The notes below the pieces were generated by a model, which saw nothing but the letters and a program-made list of their open reading frames with translations, did not search any database and had not been told where the DNA came from. From Lichenihabitans psoromatis (lineage in GTDB: Bacteria; Pseudomonadota; Alphaproteobacteria; Rhizobiales; Beijerinckiaceae), in assembly GCF_004323635.1 (NCBI RefSeq), contig NZ_CP036515.1:2915501-2979500 (forward strand): DNA of 64,000 nt, read 5' to 3'. How positions within the stretch are numbered: the first letter of the stretch is position 1; each line of letters opens with the position of its first letter. The position numbers and the translations under genes were made by a program. Shown here one piece after another: positions 7,965-18,802 of this stretch.

Positions 7965-9770
7965 TTGGGTGTTTTCGAGCGGATCGGAAGTGAACTGACG
8001 TTCCTGCGAGGGCTCGTTCGCACGCTCCGCCGAACCATGCCGGTCGCCCGGAACAAGACCCATACGCTCGGAGACCTGATCGAAGAGCTGGCGGTCAGGT
8101 TTGGCGATCGTCTTGCCCTGACGGACGATACGGAGAGCCTGACCTATGTAGGCCTGAACGCGCGCGCCAATCTCTATGCCCGATGGGCCCTCCACCACGG
8201 GATCCGCAAAGGCGACGTCGTCGCGCTTCTGATGCCGAATCGACCCGAATATCTGGCCATCTGGATCGGCATCGCCAAAGTCGGCGGCGTGACGGCGCTG
8301 ATCAACACGAGCCTCACCGGGGCCTCGCTGGCGCATTCGATCCGCATCGTCGGCGCCAAAGCCATCATCGTCGCGGCGCCGCTTCTGGAGCGCTACGAGA
8401 GCGCGGCGCCAGGCCTCGTCGACCCGCCGGCCGTGCTGGTGCATGGCGCCTCACCCACGGCTCATCCACGCATCGATCACCTGCTCGACTCTTACGCGAG
8501 CCACAACCTGTCGCAGACCGAACGGGTGCCGCTGACCATCAACGACCGTTGCATCTTCGTCTACACGTCGGGCACGACCGGCATGCCGAAGGCCGCAAAC
8601 ATCAATCACTACCGCGTGCAGCTCATCATGCACGGCTTCGCCGCGGTGACGAATGCAACCGCCAGCGATCGCATCTACGACAGCTTGCCGATGTATCACA
8701 CCAATGGAGGCGTGATCGCGCCCGGGATCGCCCTGATGTCTGGCGGCACATGCGTGATCCGGGACCGGTTCTCGGCGCGGGAATTCTGGCCGGACATCGT
8801 GCGGCACGAATGCACGATGTTCGTTTATATCGGCGAACTCTGCCGCTACATTCTCGATACGCCGCCGAGCCCGGTCGATCGCACCCATCGCGTGAGGCTG
8901 TGCGTCGGCAATGGCCTCCGTCCGGACGTCTGGCGACCGTTCCGGGACCGTTTCGGTCTCAAGCAGATCATCGAATTTTACGCCGCGACCGAGGGCAATT
9001 GCTCGATGTTCAATCTCGACTCCAAACCGGAGGCGGTCGGGCGCGTTCCGCGTTGGATCGCGTCGCGTTTCCCGATCCGGATCGTCGATTTCGACATTGC
9101 AACAGAGCAAGTGGTGCGTGGGCCTGACGGGCTGTGCCGAGAAACGCCGAATGGCATGCCGGGTGAGTTGATCGGTGAAATCCTCGACGATCCCGCCAAG
9201 CCGGGCAATCGGTTCGAGGGCTATTCCGACCAGTCCGCCAGCGACGCCAAAATTCTGCGCGACGTGTTCCGCAAGGGGGATGTCTGGTTTCGCACCGGCG
9301 ATCTCATGCGGAAGGACAACCAGGGCTATTTCTATTTCGTTGATCGGATCGGCGACACCTTCCGTTGGAAGGGTGAGAATGTCGCGACCTCCGAGGTCAT
9401 GGAAGCGATCGCGGTTTTTCCATCGGTCAAGGATGTCAGCGTTTACGGCGTCAAGGTGCCGGGTCGCGATGGGCGCGCCGGCATGGCGTCGCTCGTCGTC
9501 GACCCTTCGGCGTCCTTCGATTTTGCCGCCTTCCGGGCGCATTTGAAACAACGACTGCCCGATTACGCGACCCCCGTGTTTCTCCGCTTCGCCGACCACC
9601 TCGATGTCACCGGCACGTTCAAGCAGCGTAAGATCGATCTCGTCCGTGAGGGGTTCGACCCCTGCGTGATCGGCGACCCGCTCTACTATCTCGAACCGGA
9701 CAGCAAAAGCTTCCAGCCGCTGGATATCGAGCAGGCCGGGCGCATCAGTGCGGGCACGATGCGCCTCTAG
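7965..9770 (+). CDS. Long-chain acyl-CoA synthetase, FATP/very-long-chain type
   Basis: ATP-dependent acyl-CoA ligase of 601 residues that activates fatty acids through an acyl-adenylate. The AMP-binding motif is YTSGTTGMPKAANINH near residue 199, followed by DSLPMYHTNG and EFYAATEGN (the adenylate-contact motif). WFRTGDLMRKDNQGYFYFVDR and the C-terminal TGTFKQRK complete the set. FRWKGENV and the spacing are those of the fatty-acid-transport-protein-like subgroup rather than classic FadD. The start is a TTG at 7965, preceded by GGGGAGG; a GTG or ATG start inside would remove conserved N-terminal helix. It begins 54 bp after the COG0523 gene. Confidence 0.87.
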   Translation: MGVFERIGSELTFLRGLVRTLRRTMPVARNKTHTLGDLIEELAVRFGDRLALTDDTESLTYVGLNARANLYARWALHHGIRKGDVVALLMPNRPEYLAIWIGIAKVGGVTALINTSLTGASLAHSIRIVGAKAIIVAAPLLERYESAAPGLVDPPAVLVHGASPTAHPRIDHLLDSYASHNLSQTERVPLTINDRCIFVYTSGTTGMPKAANINHYRVQLIMHGFAAVTNATASDRIYDSLPMYHTNGGVIAPGIALMSGGTCVIRDRFSAREFWPDIVRHECTMFVYIGELCRYILDTPPSPVDRTHRVRLCVGNGLRPDVWRPFRDRFGLKQIIEFYAATEGNCSMFNLDSKPEAVGRVPRWIASRFPIRIVDFDIATEQVVRGPDGLCRETPNGMPGELIGEILDDPAKPGNRFEGYSDQSASDAKILRDVFRKGDVWFRTGDLMRKDNQGYFYFVDRIGDTFRWKGENVATSEVMEAIAVFPSVKDVSVYGVKVPGRDGRAGMASLVVDPSASFDFAAFRAHLKQRLPDYATPVFLRFADHLDVTGTFKQRKIDLVREGFDPCVIGDPLYYLEPDSKSFQPLDIEQAGRISAGTMRL

Positions 9771-9885
9771 CCGCCATTGGCACGGCGCGTGAACCGAACC
9801 GCATACCCGCTCTGGAATCGCCAGGGGGTGTGCCAGGATGATGCAATTCTGCGCCGAATGAGACAATGCGCGGGATTTTGACGTG

Positions 9886-11187
9886 ATGCCGACGCCGGCT
9901 CTTCCGTTTTGGCTGCAGCCTTTGAGCCGCATGGCACAACCGCGATCCGCCGCTTTTATGGGCGGCGCCGTGAGAACGGTTGCGGCCAATCGGGTAGCCA
10001 GCAGCGACCGGCCCAGTCGCTACTGGGTCGAGGCCTGCGATCTCGCCGGCGTCACGGCCCACACCGGTGCATGGACCGCCCTGGTGGCGCGCGCGCTCGA
10101 ACCCGATGTGTTCCTTGAACCCGCTTTCGCGTTGACCGCGGCGCGGCACCTTGGCGCTCCCGCGCGTCCGTCGTTTCTGCTTGTCTGGCGGGCTCTCGCC
10201 GATCAGGGCGACCCGGCCTCGCTCGTCGGTCTCTGCATGATCCGGCCGATGCGCCTTGGGCCTGGTTCGGCCGGCATGAGCGCCTGGACACATCCGCAAT
10301 CGACAACGGCCGCGCCTGTGTTGGATCGCGATCACGCCGGGCCGGCCCTCGACGCGATGCTGAGGTGGGTCGCGCTCCAAAGGCCTGGGTCGGCCGGGCT
10401 GCTGCTTCACGCGATCGCCCGCGATGGTGCATTAGGGCGCCTTCTCGACCGCTACACCGTCAAGCGGCTCGAGACGCGCAAGCGGGCAGTCCTACGGCAG
10501 GCTTTCGACGCCGGGCAGGGTGCGGCCGCTTTGGCGCCGAAACGCGCCAAGGAGTTGCGGCGACAACGTCGCCGCCTCGCCGAGGCTGGCGACGTCTCGT
10601 TCCGGAGCGCCGAAAGACCGGACGACGTCCGGGTCATGACGGAGCAATTTCTCGATCTCGAGGCGCGCGGCTGGAAGGGGCGGAGCGGGACAGCGCTCTT
10701 GCTCAATCCGGCTTTGACGACGTTTACGCGGACCATGACACGGCTCCTCGCGCAGCAAGGAAAATGTCGGATCCACAGCCTCGACGTGGATGGCAGGCCG
10801 GTCGCGATGGGCATCGTTCTATCGAGCGGGAACAGAGCCTATTTCTGGAAGACAGCGTATGACGAGCGCCGGGGGGAGCACTCCCCGGGCGTGCAGTTCG
10901 CGGCCCTCCTGACCGATGTGCAACTGTCCGATCCCGCTTGTGTCATGACTGATTCCTGCGCGGTTCCGGATCATCCGATGATCGATCACCTGTGGACCTC
11001 CCGCATGCTGGTGGCCGACGTTTTTGTGCGAGCGCCGTGGGTGACGGATGCGGCTTTCGATGCGACCGCCCGCCGTCTCCTTGCCCTGCGGCGCCTTCGG
11101 GCTTGCGCGAAGTCGGTCGCCATCGCGCTCCGCAGCCGCGTTGCCCAGTCTCGCAGGGTTCTTGAGGGTTGGTATCGCGCTGTTTGA
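9886..11187 (+). CDS. GNAT/FemAB-like acyltransferase (BioF2-like, Acetyltransf_6)
   Basis: Protein of 433 residues resembling the BioF2-like acetyltransferase family (COG5653), made of two GNAT-type halves. The second half is the most typical: KRAKELRRQRRRLAEAGDV near 215-233, a central FLDLEARGWKG block, and VAMGIVLSSGNRAYFWKTAYDERRGEHSPGVQ near 305-336, where a substrate-binding loop is expected. There is no signal peptide. Relatives often sit with exopolysaccharide or cell-wall genes, but here the neighbours are an acyl-CoA synthetase upstream and the ATP synthase operon downstream, so the acceptor is unknown. GTG 9883 directly precedes ATG 9886; either could serve as start. Confidence 0.72.
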   Translation: MPTPALPFWLQPLSRMAQPRSAAFMGGAVRTVAANRVASSDRPSRYWVEACDLAGVTAHTGAWTALVARALEPDVFLEPAFALTAARHLGAPARPSFLLVWRALADQGDPASLVGLCMIRPMRLGPGSAGMSAWTHPQSTTAAPVLDRDHAGPALDAMLRWVALQRPGSAGLLLHAIARDGALGRLLDRYTVKRLETRKRAVLRQAFDAGQGAAALAPKRAKELRRQRRRLAEAGDVSFRSAERPDDVRVMTEQFLDLEARGWKGRSGTALLLNPALTTFTRTMTRLLAQQGKCRIHSLDVDGRPVAMGIVLSSGNRAYFWKTAYDERRGEHSPGVQFAALLTDVQLSDPACVMTDSCAVPDHPMIDHLWTSRMLVADVFVRAPWVTDAAFDATARRLLALRRLRACAKSVAIALRSRVAQSRRVLEGWYRAV

Positions 11188-11554
11188 GCTCTGAAAAGCG
11201 CAGCGGTCGGCTGGCGCCACAGGGTGCACGTGCCAGATCGCGTGATGCCATCGAACTGCCTCAAACTCGGATCATTCGACACGCCGCAAGCGCATGCCCG
11301 GCCAAGGCTTCGACGTCTCGCGCACCGTCATCTTCCCGATCCCGCTCTCCTTGTGAACGGGCCGAGAAAGCTGTGCCTGGTCGCTTGCACGCCCAAAATC
11401 CCTATGTTAGGTGACCCCTGCCCACGCGGCCGCTGATGTGCTCGAAACATCGGCACAAGCCGCGATTTGTTGCGCTGATCGAGGCGGGGAAGAGGCACAA
11501 ACGCCTCCGTCCGTCTTTGCTGATGTGCTCGTATTCATCGAGAGAGAGACCGAC
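11188..11554. other. Intergenic region upstream of the atp operon, no gene seen
   Basis: About 370 bases lie between the FemAB-like gene and the chosen atpH start. Short open frames exist on both strands, but none has a good ribosome site or a recognisable product. It should contain the atp promoter. The best-looking elements, TTGCAC at 11385-11390 and TATGTT at 11403-11408, are only 12 bases apart, too close for a standard sigma-70 promoter, so no promoter is called. No intrinsic terminator was found after the acyltransferase gene. Confidence 0.6.
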
Positions 11555-12117
11555 TTGGCCGCTGTCGAGACGATTGTTTCCGGAATGGCCGGCCGTTATG
11601 CCCTCGCGCTGTTCGATCTTGCGAAAGACAGCAATGCGATCGATCAGGTCGCGGGCGACCTCAACACGTTCGGGACGTTGATCGAGGAGAGCGCAGACCT
11701 GCAATTGCTGGTCCGCAGCCCGGTCTTTTCCGCCGATGAACAGACACGCGCTCTGCGCGAAATTCTGTCTCACGTCGGCATCAACGGCCTTGCGGCCAAT
11801 TTTTTGAAGCTGGTGGCGTCCAAGCGTCGGCTCTTCGCCGTTCGCGGGATGATCGCCGACTATAACAAGCTGGTCGACGCCGATAAAAACGTGACCCGCG
11901 CGCAGATCACTGTCGCGGAACCGTTGTCCGACCAGCACCTCGCCGACTTGAAGGCCGCCCTGCACGATGTTACCGGCGGGCAGACCGTTGCGCTCGACGT
12001 CAACGTCGATCCCGAGATTCTGGGCGGCTTGATCGTCCGCCTCGGGAGCCGCATGGTCGACGGTTCGCTCAAGACAAAACTCAACACCTTACGCACCCGC
12101 ATGAAAGAGGTCGGCTG

Positions 12118-12118
<1 letters not shown>
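11555..12118 (+). CDS. atpH: ATP synthase F1 subunit delta
   Basis: Delta subunit (OSCP) of the F1 sector, which ties the alpha3beta3 head to the peripheral stalk of the membrane ATP synthase. A longer frame opens at 11411, but relatives begin close to the [12 protein letters not shown] sequence, which here follows a TTG codon at 11555. That start gives 187 residues, the usual length, and AGAGAGAGAC lies just upstream. The N-terminal helical domain is [12 protein letters not shown] onward. The C-terminal family signature is [21 protein letters not shown] near 155-175. Its stop overlaps the atpA start by one base (TGATG). It is the first gene of atpHAGDC; the Fo genes are not in the window. 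Confidence 0.93.
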
Positions 12119-13647
<1,529 letters not shown>

Positions 13648-13698
13648 GGCGACGTCGCTCCGTTAGGGTCCGCACAAGCTCCAAGTCAGGTTTGACCT

Positions 13699-16033
<2,335 letters not shown>

Positions 16034-16049
16034 TTTCGCTTCTTTGCCC

Positions 16050-16076
16050 TATGTCGCGCCTTAGGGTCGCGACATA
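16050..16076 (+). promoter_or_regulatory. atpD-atpC intercistronic hairpin
   Basis: TATGTCGCG at 16050-16058 pairs perfectly with CGCGACATA at 16068-16076 around a nine-base loop (CCTTAGGGT). It begins 16 bases after the atpD stop and ends 34 bases before atpC. No U-run follows, so it is not an intrinsic terminator. An mRNA structure at the same junction limits epsilon-subunit synthesis in Escherichia coli; a similar role here is inference. Confidence 0.65.
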
Positions 16077-16110
16077 ACGGCGGCGGCCGAGATCCGCATG
16101 GGAACATAAT

Positions 16111-16512
16111 ATGGCAACTTTTTCGTTCGAACTCGTCTCCCCCGAGCGGTTGCTGTTCGCGGGTGACGTGGAATCCGTCGTCGTTCCGGGCACCGAGGGT
16201 GAGTTCACGGTTCTGAAAGACCATGCTCCGCTCATGTCGACGCTGAAGCCGGGCGTCGTGACGATCGTGGAAGCCGGAGCAAAGCAGTCGCAGCTTTTCG
16301 TGCGCGGCGGATTTGCCGACGTCAATCCGGCTGGCCTGACCATTCTGGCCGAGACGGCTGTTCCGTTGACCGAATTGAACGCATCGACGCTCGATGCCGA
16401 AGTCAAAGCTGCGGAGACCGAGGTCGCCGATGCGACGAGCGACGAAGGTCGTCGGCTCGCGCATGAAAAGCTCGATCAAGTTCGCGAGCTTCGGGCCGCA
16501 ATGTCGCTCTGA
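16111..16512 (+). CDS. atpC: ATP synthase F1 subunit epsilon
   Basis: Rotor subunit that binds gamma and the c-ring and can inhibit ATP hydrolysis. It has 133 residues: an N-terminal beta-sandwich ([30 protein letters not shown] in two stretches, [11 protein letters not shown] near 46-56, and [18 protein letters not shown]) and a short two-helix C-terminus (about 90-133) that ends in LRAAMSL. ATG 16111 gives the standard N-terminus ([12 protein letters not shown]). It is the last gene of the operon, and an intrinsic terminator begins 27 bases after the stop. Confidence 0.96.
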   Translation: MATFSFELVSPERLLFAGDVESVVVPGTEGEFTVLKDHAPLMSTLKPGVVTIVEAGAKQSQLFVRGGFADVNPAGLTILAETAVPLTELNASTLDAEVKAAETEVADATSDEGRRLAHEKLDQVRELRAAMSL

Positions 16513-16538
16513 CCTCGAGTCCCTTATCGAAGCCGATC

Positions 16539-16567
16539 GGCCGTCGCTCCGAGCGGCGGCCTTTTTT
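16539..16567 (+). terminator. Intrinsic terminator of the atp operon
   Basis: GGCCGTCGCT (16539-16548) pairs with AGCGGCGGCC (16552-16561) over a three-base loop with one G-U pair, followed by six T residues (16562-16567). It lies 27 bases past the atpC stop. The convergent rppH-like gene ends six bases further on. The stem could also act on that transcript, but the T-run favours the plus strand. Confidence 0.92.
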
Positions 16568-16572
16568 GTTGG

Positions 16573-17085
16573 TCAGACCGGCACCGCAAAACGGCTGAAC
16601 GCCGCGACGACCCGCTCATAATTCGCTCGCTTATGCGGCATCACTTTGGCCGGCAAAGACGCAAGAGGGAGCCAAGCCCAGTCGAAGAACTCGGGTCGGA
16701 CGCCCCCGATCGGATCGAGAACGTCGATTTTGCTTTCATCCCCCGTGAACCGAAACGCCACCCATCGTTGCGTCTGGCCCCGGAAGGCGCAGAGGTGGTG
16801 CCATGGCCCGTCGTAAGCAGGAAAGTCATACGGCCACCACTCGTCCGTCGCGGCCAGGAAGTCGGCGTCGCCGATGCTGGTCTCTTCCATCAACTCGCGT
16901 CGGGCTGCCGCCACGAGATCCTCGCCGGGGTCGATACCGCCTTGCGGCATCTGCCATTCGAAATCACCCCGCACTGTTTCCGGTCCATCCCCACGGCTAC
17001 GACCCGCGAAAACGAGACCGGCTCGATTGAACAGAGCGATGCCGGCGTTCGGGCGATAGGGAAGGTCGGGTTGCGGGCTCATCAA
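16573..17085 (-). CDS. rppH: RppH-like Nudix hydrolase (second copy)
   Basis: Second RNA pyrophosphohydrolase-like gene, 170 residues, same length as the copy at 877-1389. It has the same landmarks: PYRPNAGIALFN, a Nudix box from GGIDPGE to RELMEET, and GQTQRWVAFRF. It differs in the region before the box (SRGDGPETVRGDF instead of RRNKRTMDNVAPGY) and has a WWPYDFP insert-like stretch. It could act on mRNA caps or another dinucleotide substrate; the residues seen do not decide. It converges on the atp operon and is 97 bp from, and divergent to, the acyl-CoA synthetase gene. Confidence 0.88.
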   Translation of the reverse strand: MMSPQPDLPYRPNAGIALFNRAGLVFAGRSRGDGPETVRGDFEWQMPQGGIDPGEDLVAAARRELMEETSIGDADFLAATDEWWPYDFPAYDGPWHHLCAFRGQTQRWVAFRFTGDESKIDVLDPIGGVRPEFFDWAWLPLASLPAKVMPHKRANYERVVAAFSRFAVPV

Positions 17086-17182
17086 ACTCCACCGGTGATC
17101 GTTCTTATCGAAAGGGGCAAGCGAACAGCTCGGCCCTATTGCTGCATTGCACTATGACGGAATTCGGGGCAGAACACGAGGC

Positions 17183-18796
17183 ATGGATCTTCCTGACCTT
17201 CGGGATTATCACCGGCTCCGCCAGGGTTTCGGCTGGCACCTTCCCGCGCGCTATAACATCGGCGTCGATGTGTGCGATCGCTGGGCTGCGCTCGAGCCGG
17301 ATCGTCCCGCGATCATCGACGTGGTGCGGGGGCAGATCAGCCCGGTCAGCTATGGCGCTCTGCGGGATCGCTCGAACCGGCTGGCCAATCTGCTGCGGCG
17401 GCTCGGTATCGGCACAGGAGATCGTGTTGCGATCCTGCTTCCGCAGGGCTCCGATGTCGTCGTCGCGCATGTGGCGACTTATAAAATCGGCGCAATCGCG
17501 CTGCCGTTGGCCCCGGTCTTCGGGCCCGATGGACTCTTTTATCGCCTCGACAACGCGGGCGCGGCAGCCTGCGTCACGGACGCGGCGGGGGTCCAGAAGA
17601 TCGCGCCTTTGCGTGCCTCCTTGCCCGCGTTGCACGCCATCCTGTCGACCGATGGAGCCGACGGATCCGCCATCGGACTACCGGCCGCGATGGAGCGGGA
17701 AAGCAGTTTTTTCGATCCTGTCCCGACCGGCCCGGACGATCCTGCTCTCATGATCTACACGTCAGGCACGACCGGACAGCCGAAAGGCGCGTTGCACGGT
17801 CATCGCGTGCTGCTCGGCCATCTGCCGGGTGTTCGGTTCAGCCACGAGTTTCTGCCGCAGCGCGACGATGTGATGTGGACGCCGGCCGATTGGGCCTGGG
17901 CCGGCGGCTTGTTGAATGCCCTGCTGCCAAGCCTCCACTATGGCGTTCCGGTGGTGGCGCGGGCCTTCGACAAGTTCGATCCGGACGAGGCCTGGCGCTT
18001 GATGGCGGACCTGAAGGTCCGCAATGCGTTCATCCCGCCGACTGCGTTGCGGATGCTTGGCCTCGCCATGCCGCCGCCATCGTCACGGCCGACCTTGCGG
18101 ACCGTCACCTCGGCGGGAGAGGCGCTCGGCGCCGAAATCGTAGCATGGGGCCTCGAGGCGTTCGGGCTCAGCATCAACGATGTCTATGGTCAAACCGAAT
18201 GTAATTACGTGCTCGCGTCGTGTGCGGCGATCGGTATCGACAAGCGCGGCGCGATCGGCCGTGCGGTGCCCGGGCATGACGTCGCCGTGATCCGTGACGA
18301 CGGGTCGGTCTGCGAGCCTGGTGAGGTCGGCGAGATCGCGGTGAGATCACCCGATCCGGCCATGTTTTTGCGCTATTGGAACAAACCGACCGCCACAGCT
18401 GCCAAGTTCAGAGGCTCGTGGATGATCACGGGGGACCGGGCATCCGCAGACCACCAGGGCTACGTGACGTTCCAGGGCCGCGACGACGATATCATCACAT
18501 CGTCTGGATACCGGATTGGGCCGGCCGAAATTGAAACCTGCCTGCGCCAGCACCCGGCCGTGGCAGAGGCAGCGGCCGTCGGCAAACCGGACCCGATACG
18601 GACAGAAATCGTGAAAGCCTTCATCGTGTTACGACCGGGTGTTGAAGCGTCCTCTTCGCTCGAGGCCGATATTCGAGACTTCGTTCGACATCGGCTCTCG
18701 GCGCATGAATATCCGCGCGAGATCGCTTTCGTCCTGCTACTCCCGATGACCCCGACCGGCAAGGTGATGCGCCGGGTGCTTCGCGAGCGGGGCTGA
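17183..18796 (+). CDS. Acyl-CoA synthetase (AMP-dependent ligase)
   Basis: ANL-superfamily acyl-CoA ligase of 537 residues from ATG 17183. The phosphate-binding loop is YTSGTTGQPKGALHGH near 191-206. VYGQTECN (about 334-341) contacts the adenylate, WMITGDRASADHQGYVTFQGRDDD carries the hinge aspartate region, and TPTGKVMRR near the C-terminus holds the catalytic lysine. The pattern is that of acetyl/medium-chain acyl-CoA synthetases (COG0365-like) rather than the FATP-like enzyme at 7965; the acid chosen is unknown. A 12-codon upstream extension to 17147 lacks homology. It converges with priA, six bp between the stops. Confidence 0.88.
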   Translation: MDLPDLRDYHRLRQGFGWHLPARYNIGVDVCDRWAALEPDRPAIIDVVRGQISPVSYGALRDRSNRLANLLRRLGIGTGDRVAILLPQGSDVVVAHVATYKIGAIALPLAPVFGPDGLFYRLDNAGAAACVTDAAGVQKIAPLRASLPALHAILSTDGADGSAIGLPAAMERESSFFDPVPTGPDDPALMIYTSGTTGQPKGALHGHRVLLGHLPGVRFSHEFLPQRDDVMWTPADWAWAGGLLNALLPSLHYGVPVVARAFDKFDPDEAWRLMADLKVRNAFIPPTALRMLGLAMPPPSSRPTLRTVTSAGEALGAEIVAWGLEAFGLSINDVYGQTECNYVLASCAAIGIDKRGAIGRAVPGHDVAVIRDDGSVCEPGEVGEIAVRSPDPAMFLRYWNKPTATAAKFRGSWMITGDRASADHQGYVTFQGRDDDIITSSGYRIGPAEIETCLRQHPAVAEAAAVGKPDPIRTEIVKAFIVLRPGVEASSSLEADIRDFVRHRLSAHEYPREIAFVLLLPMTPTGKVMRRVLRERG

Positions 18797-18802
18797 CGAC
18801 GC

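Noticed and set aside
6597..8444. A 615-residue minus-strand frame across three plus-strand genes
   Set aside because: The carboxypeptidase tail, COG0523 GTPase and acyl-CoA synthetase on the plus strand all have convincing motifs; the antisense frame has none.
11385..11408. TTGCAC and TATGTT as a promoter for the atp operon
   Set aside because: The spacer is 12 bases, far from the 16-18 expected, so it was not called.
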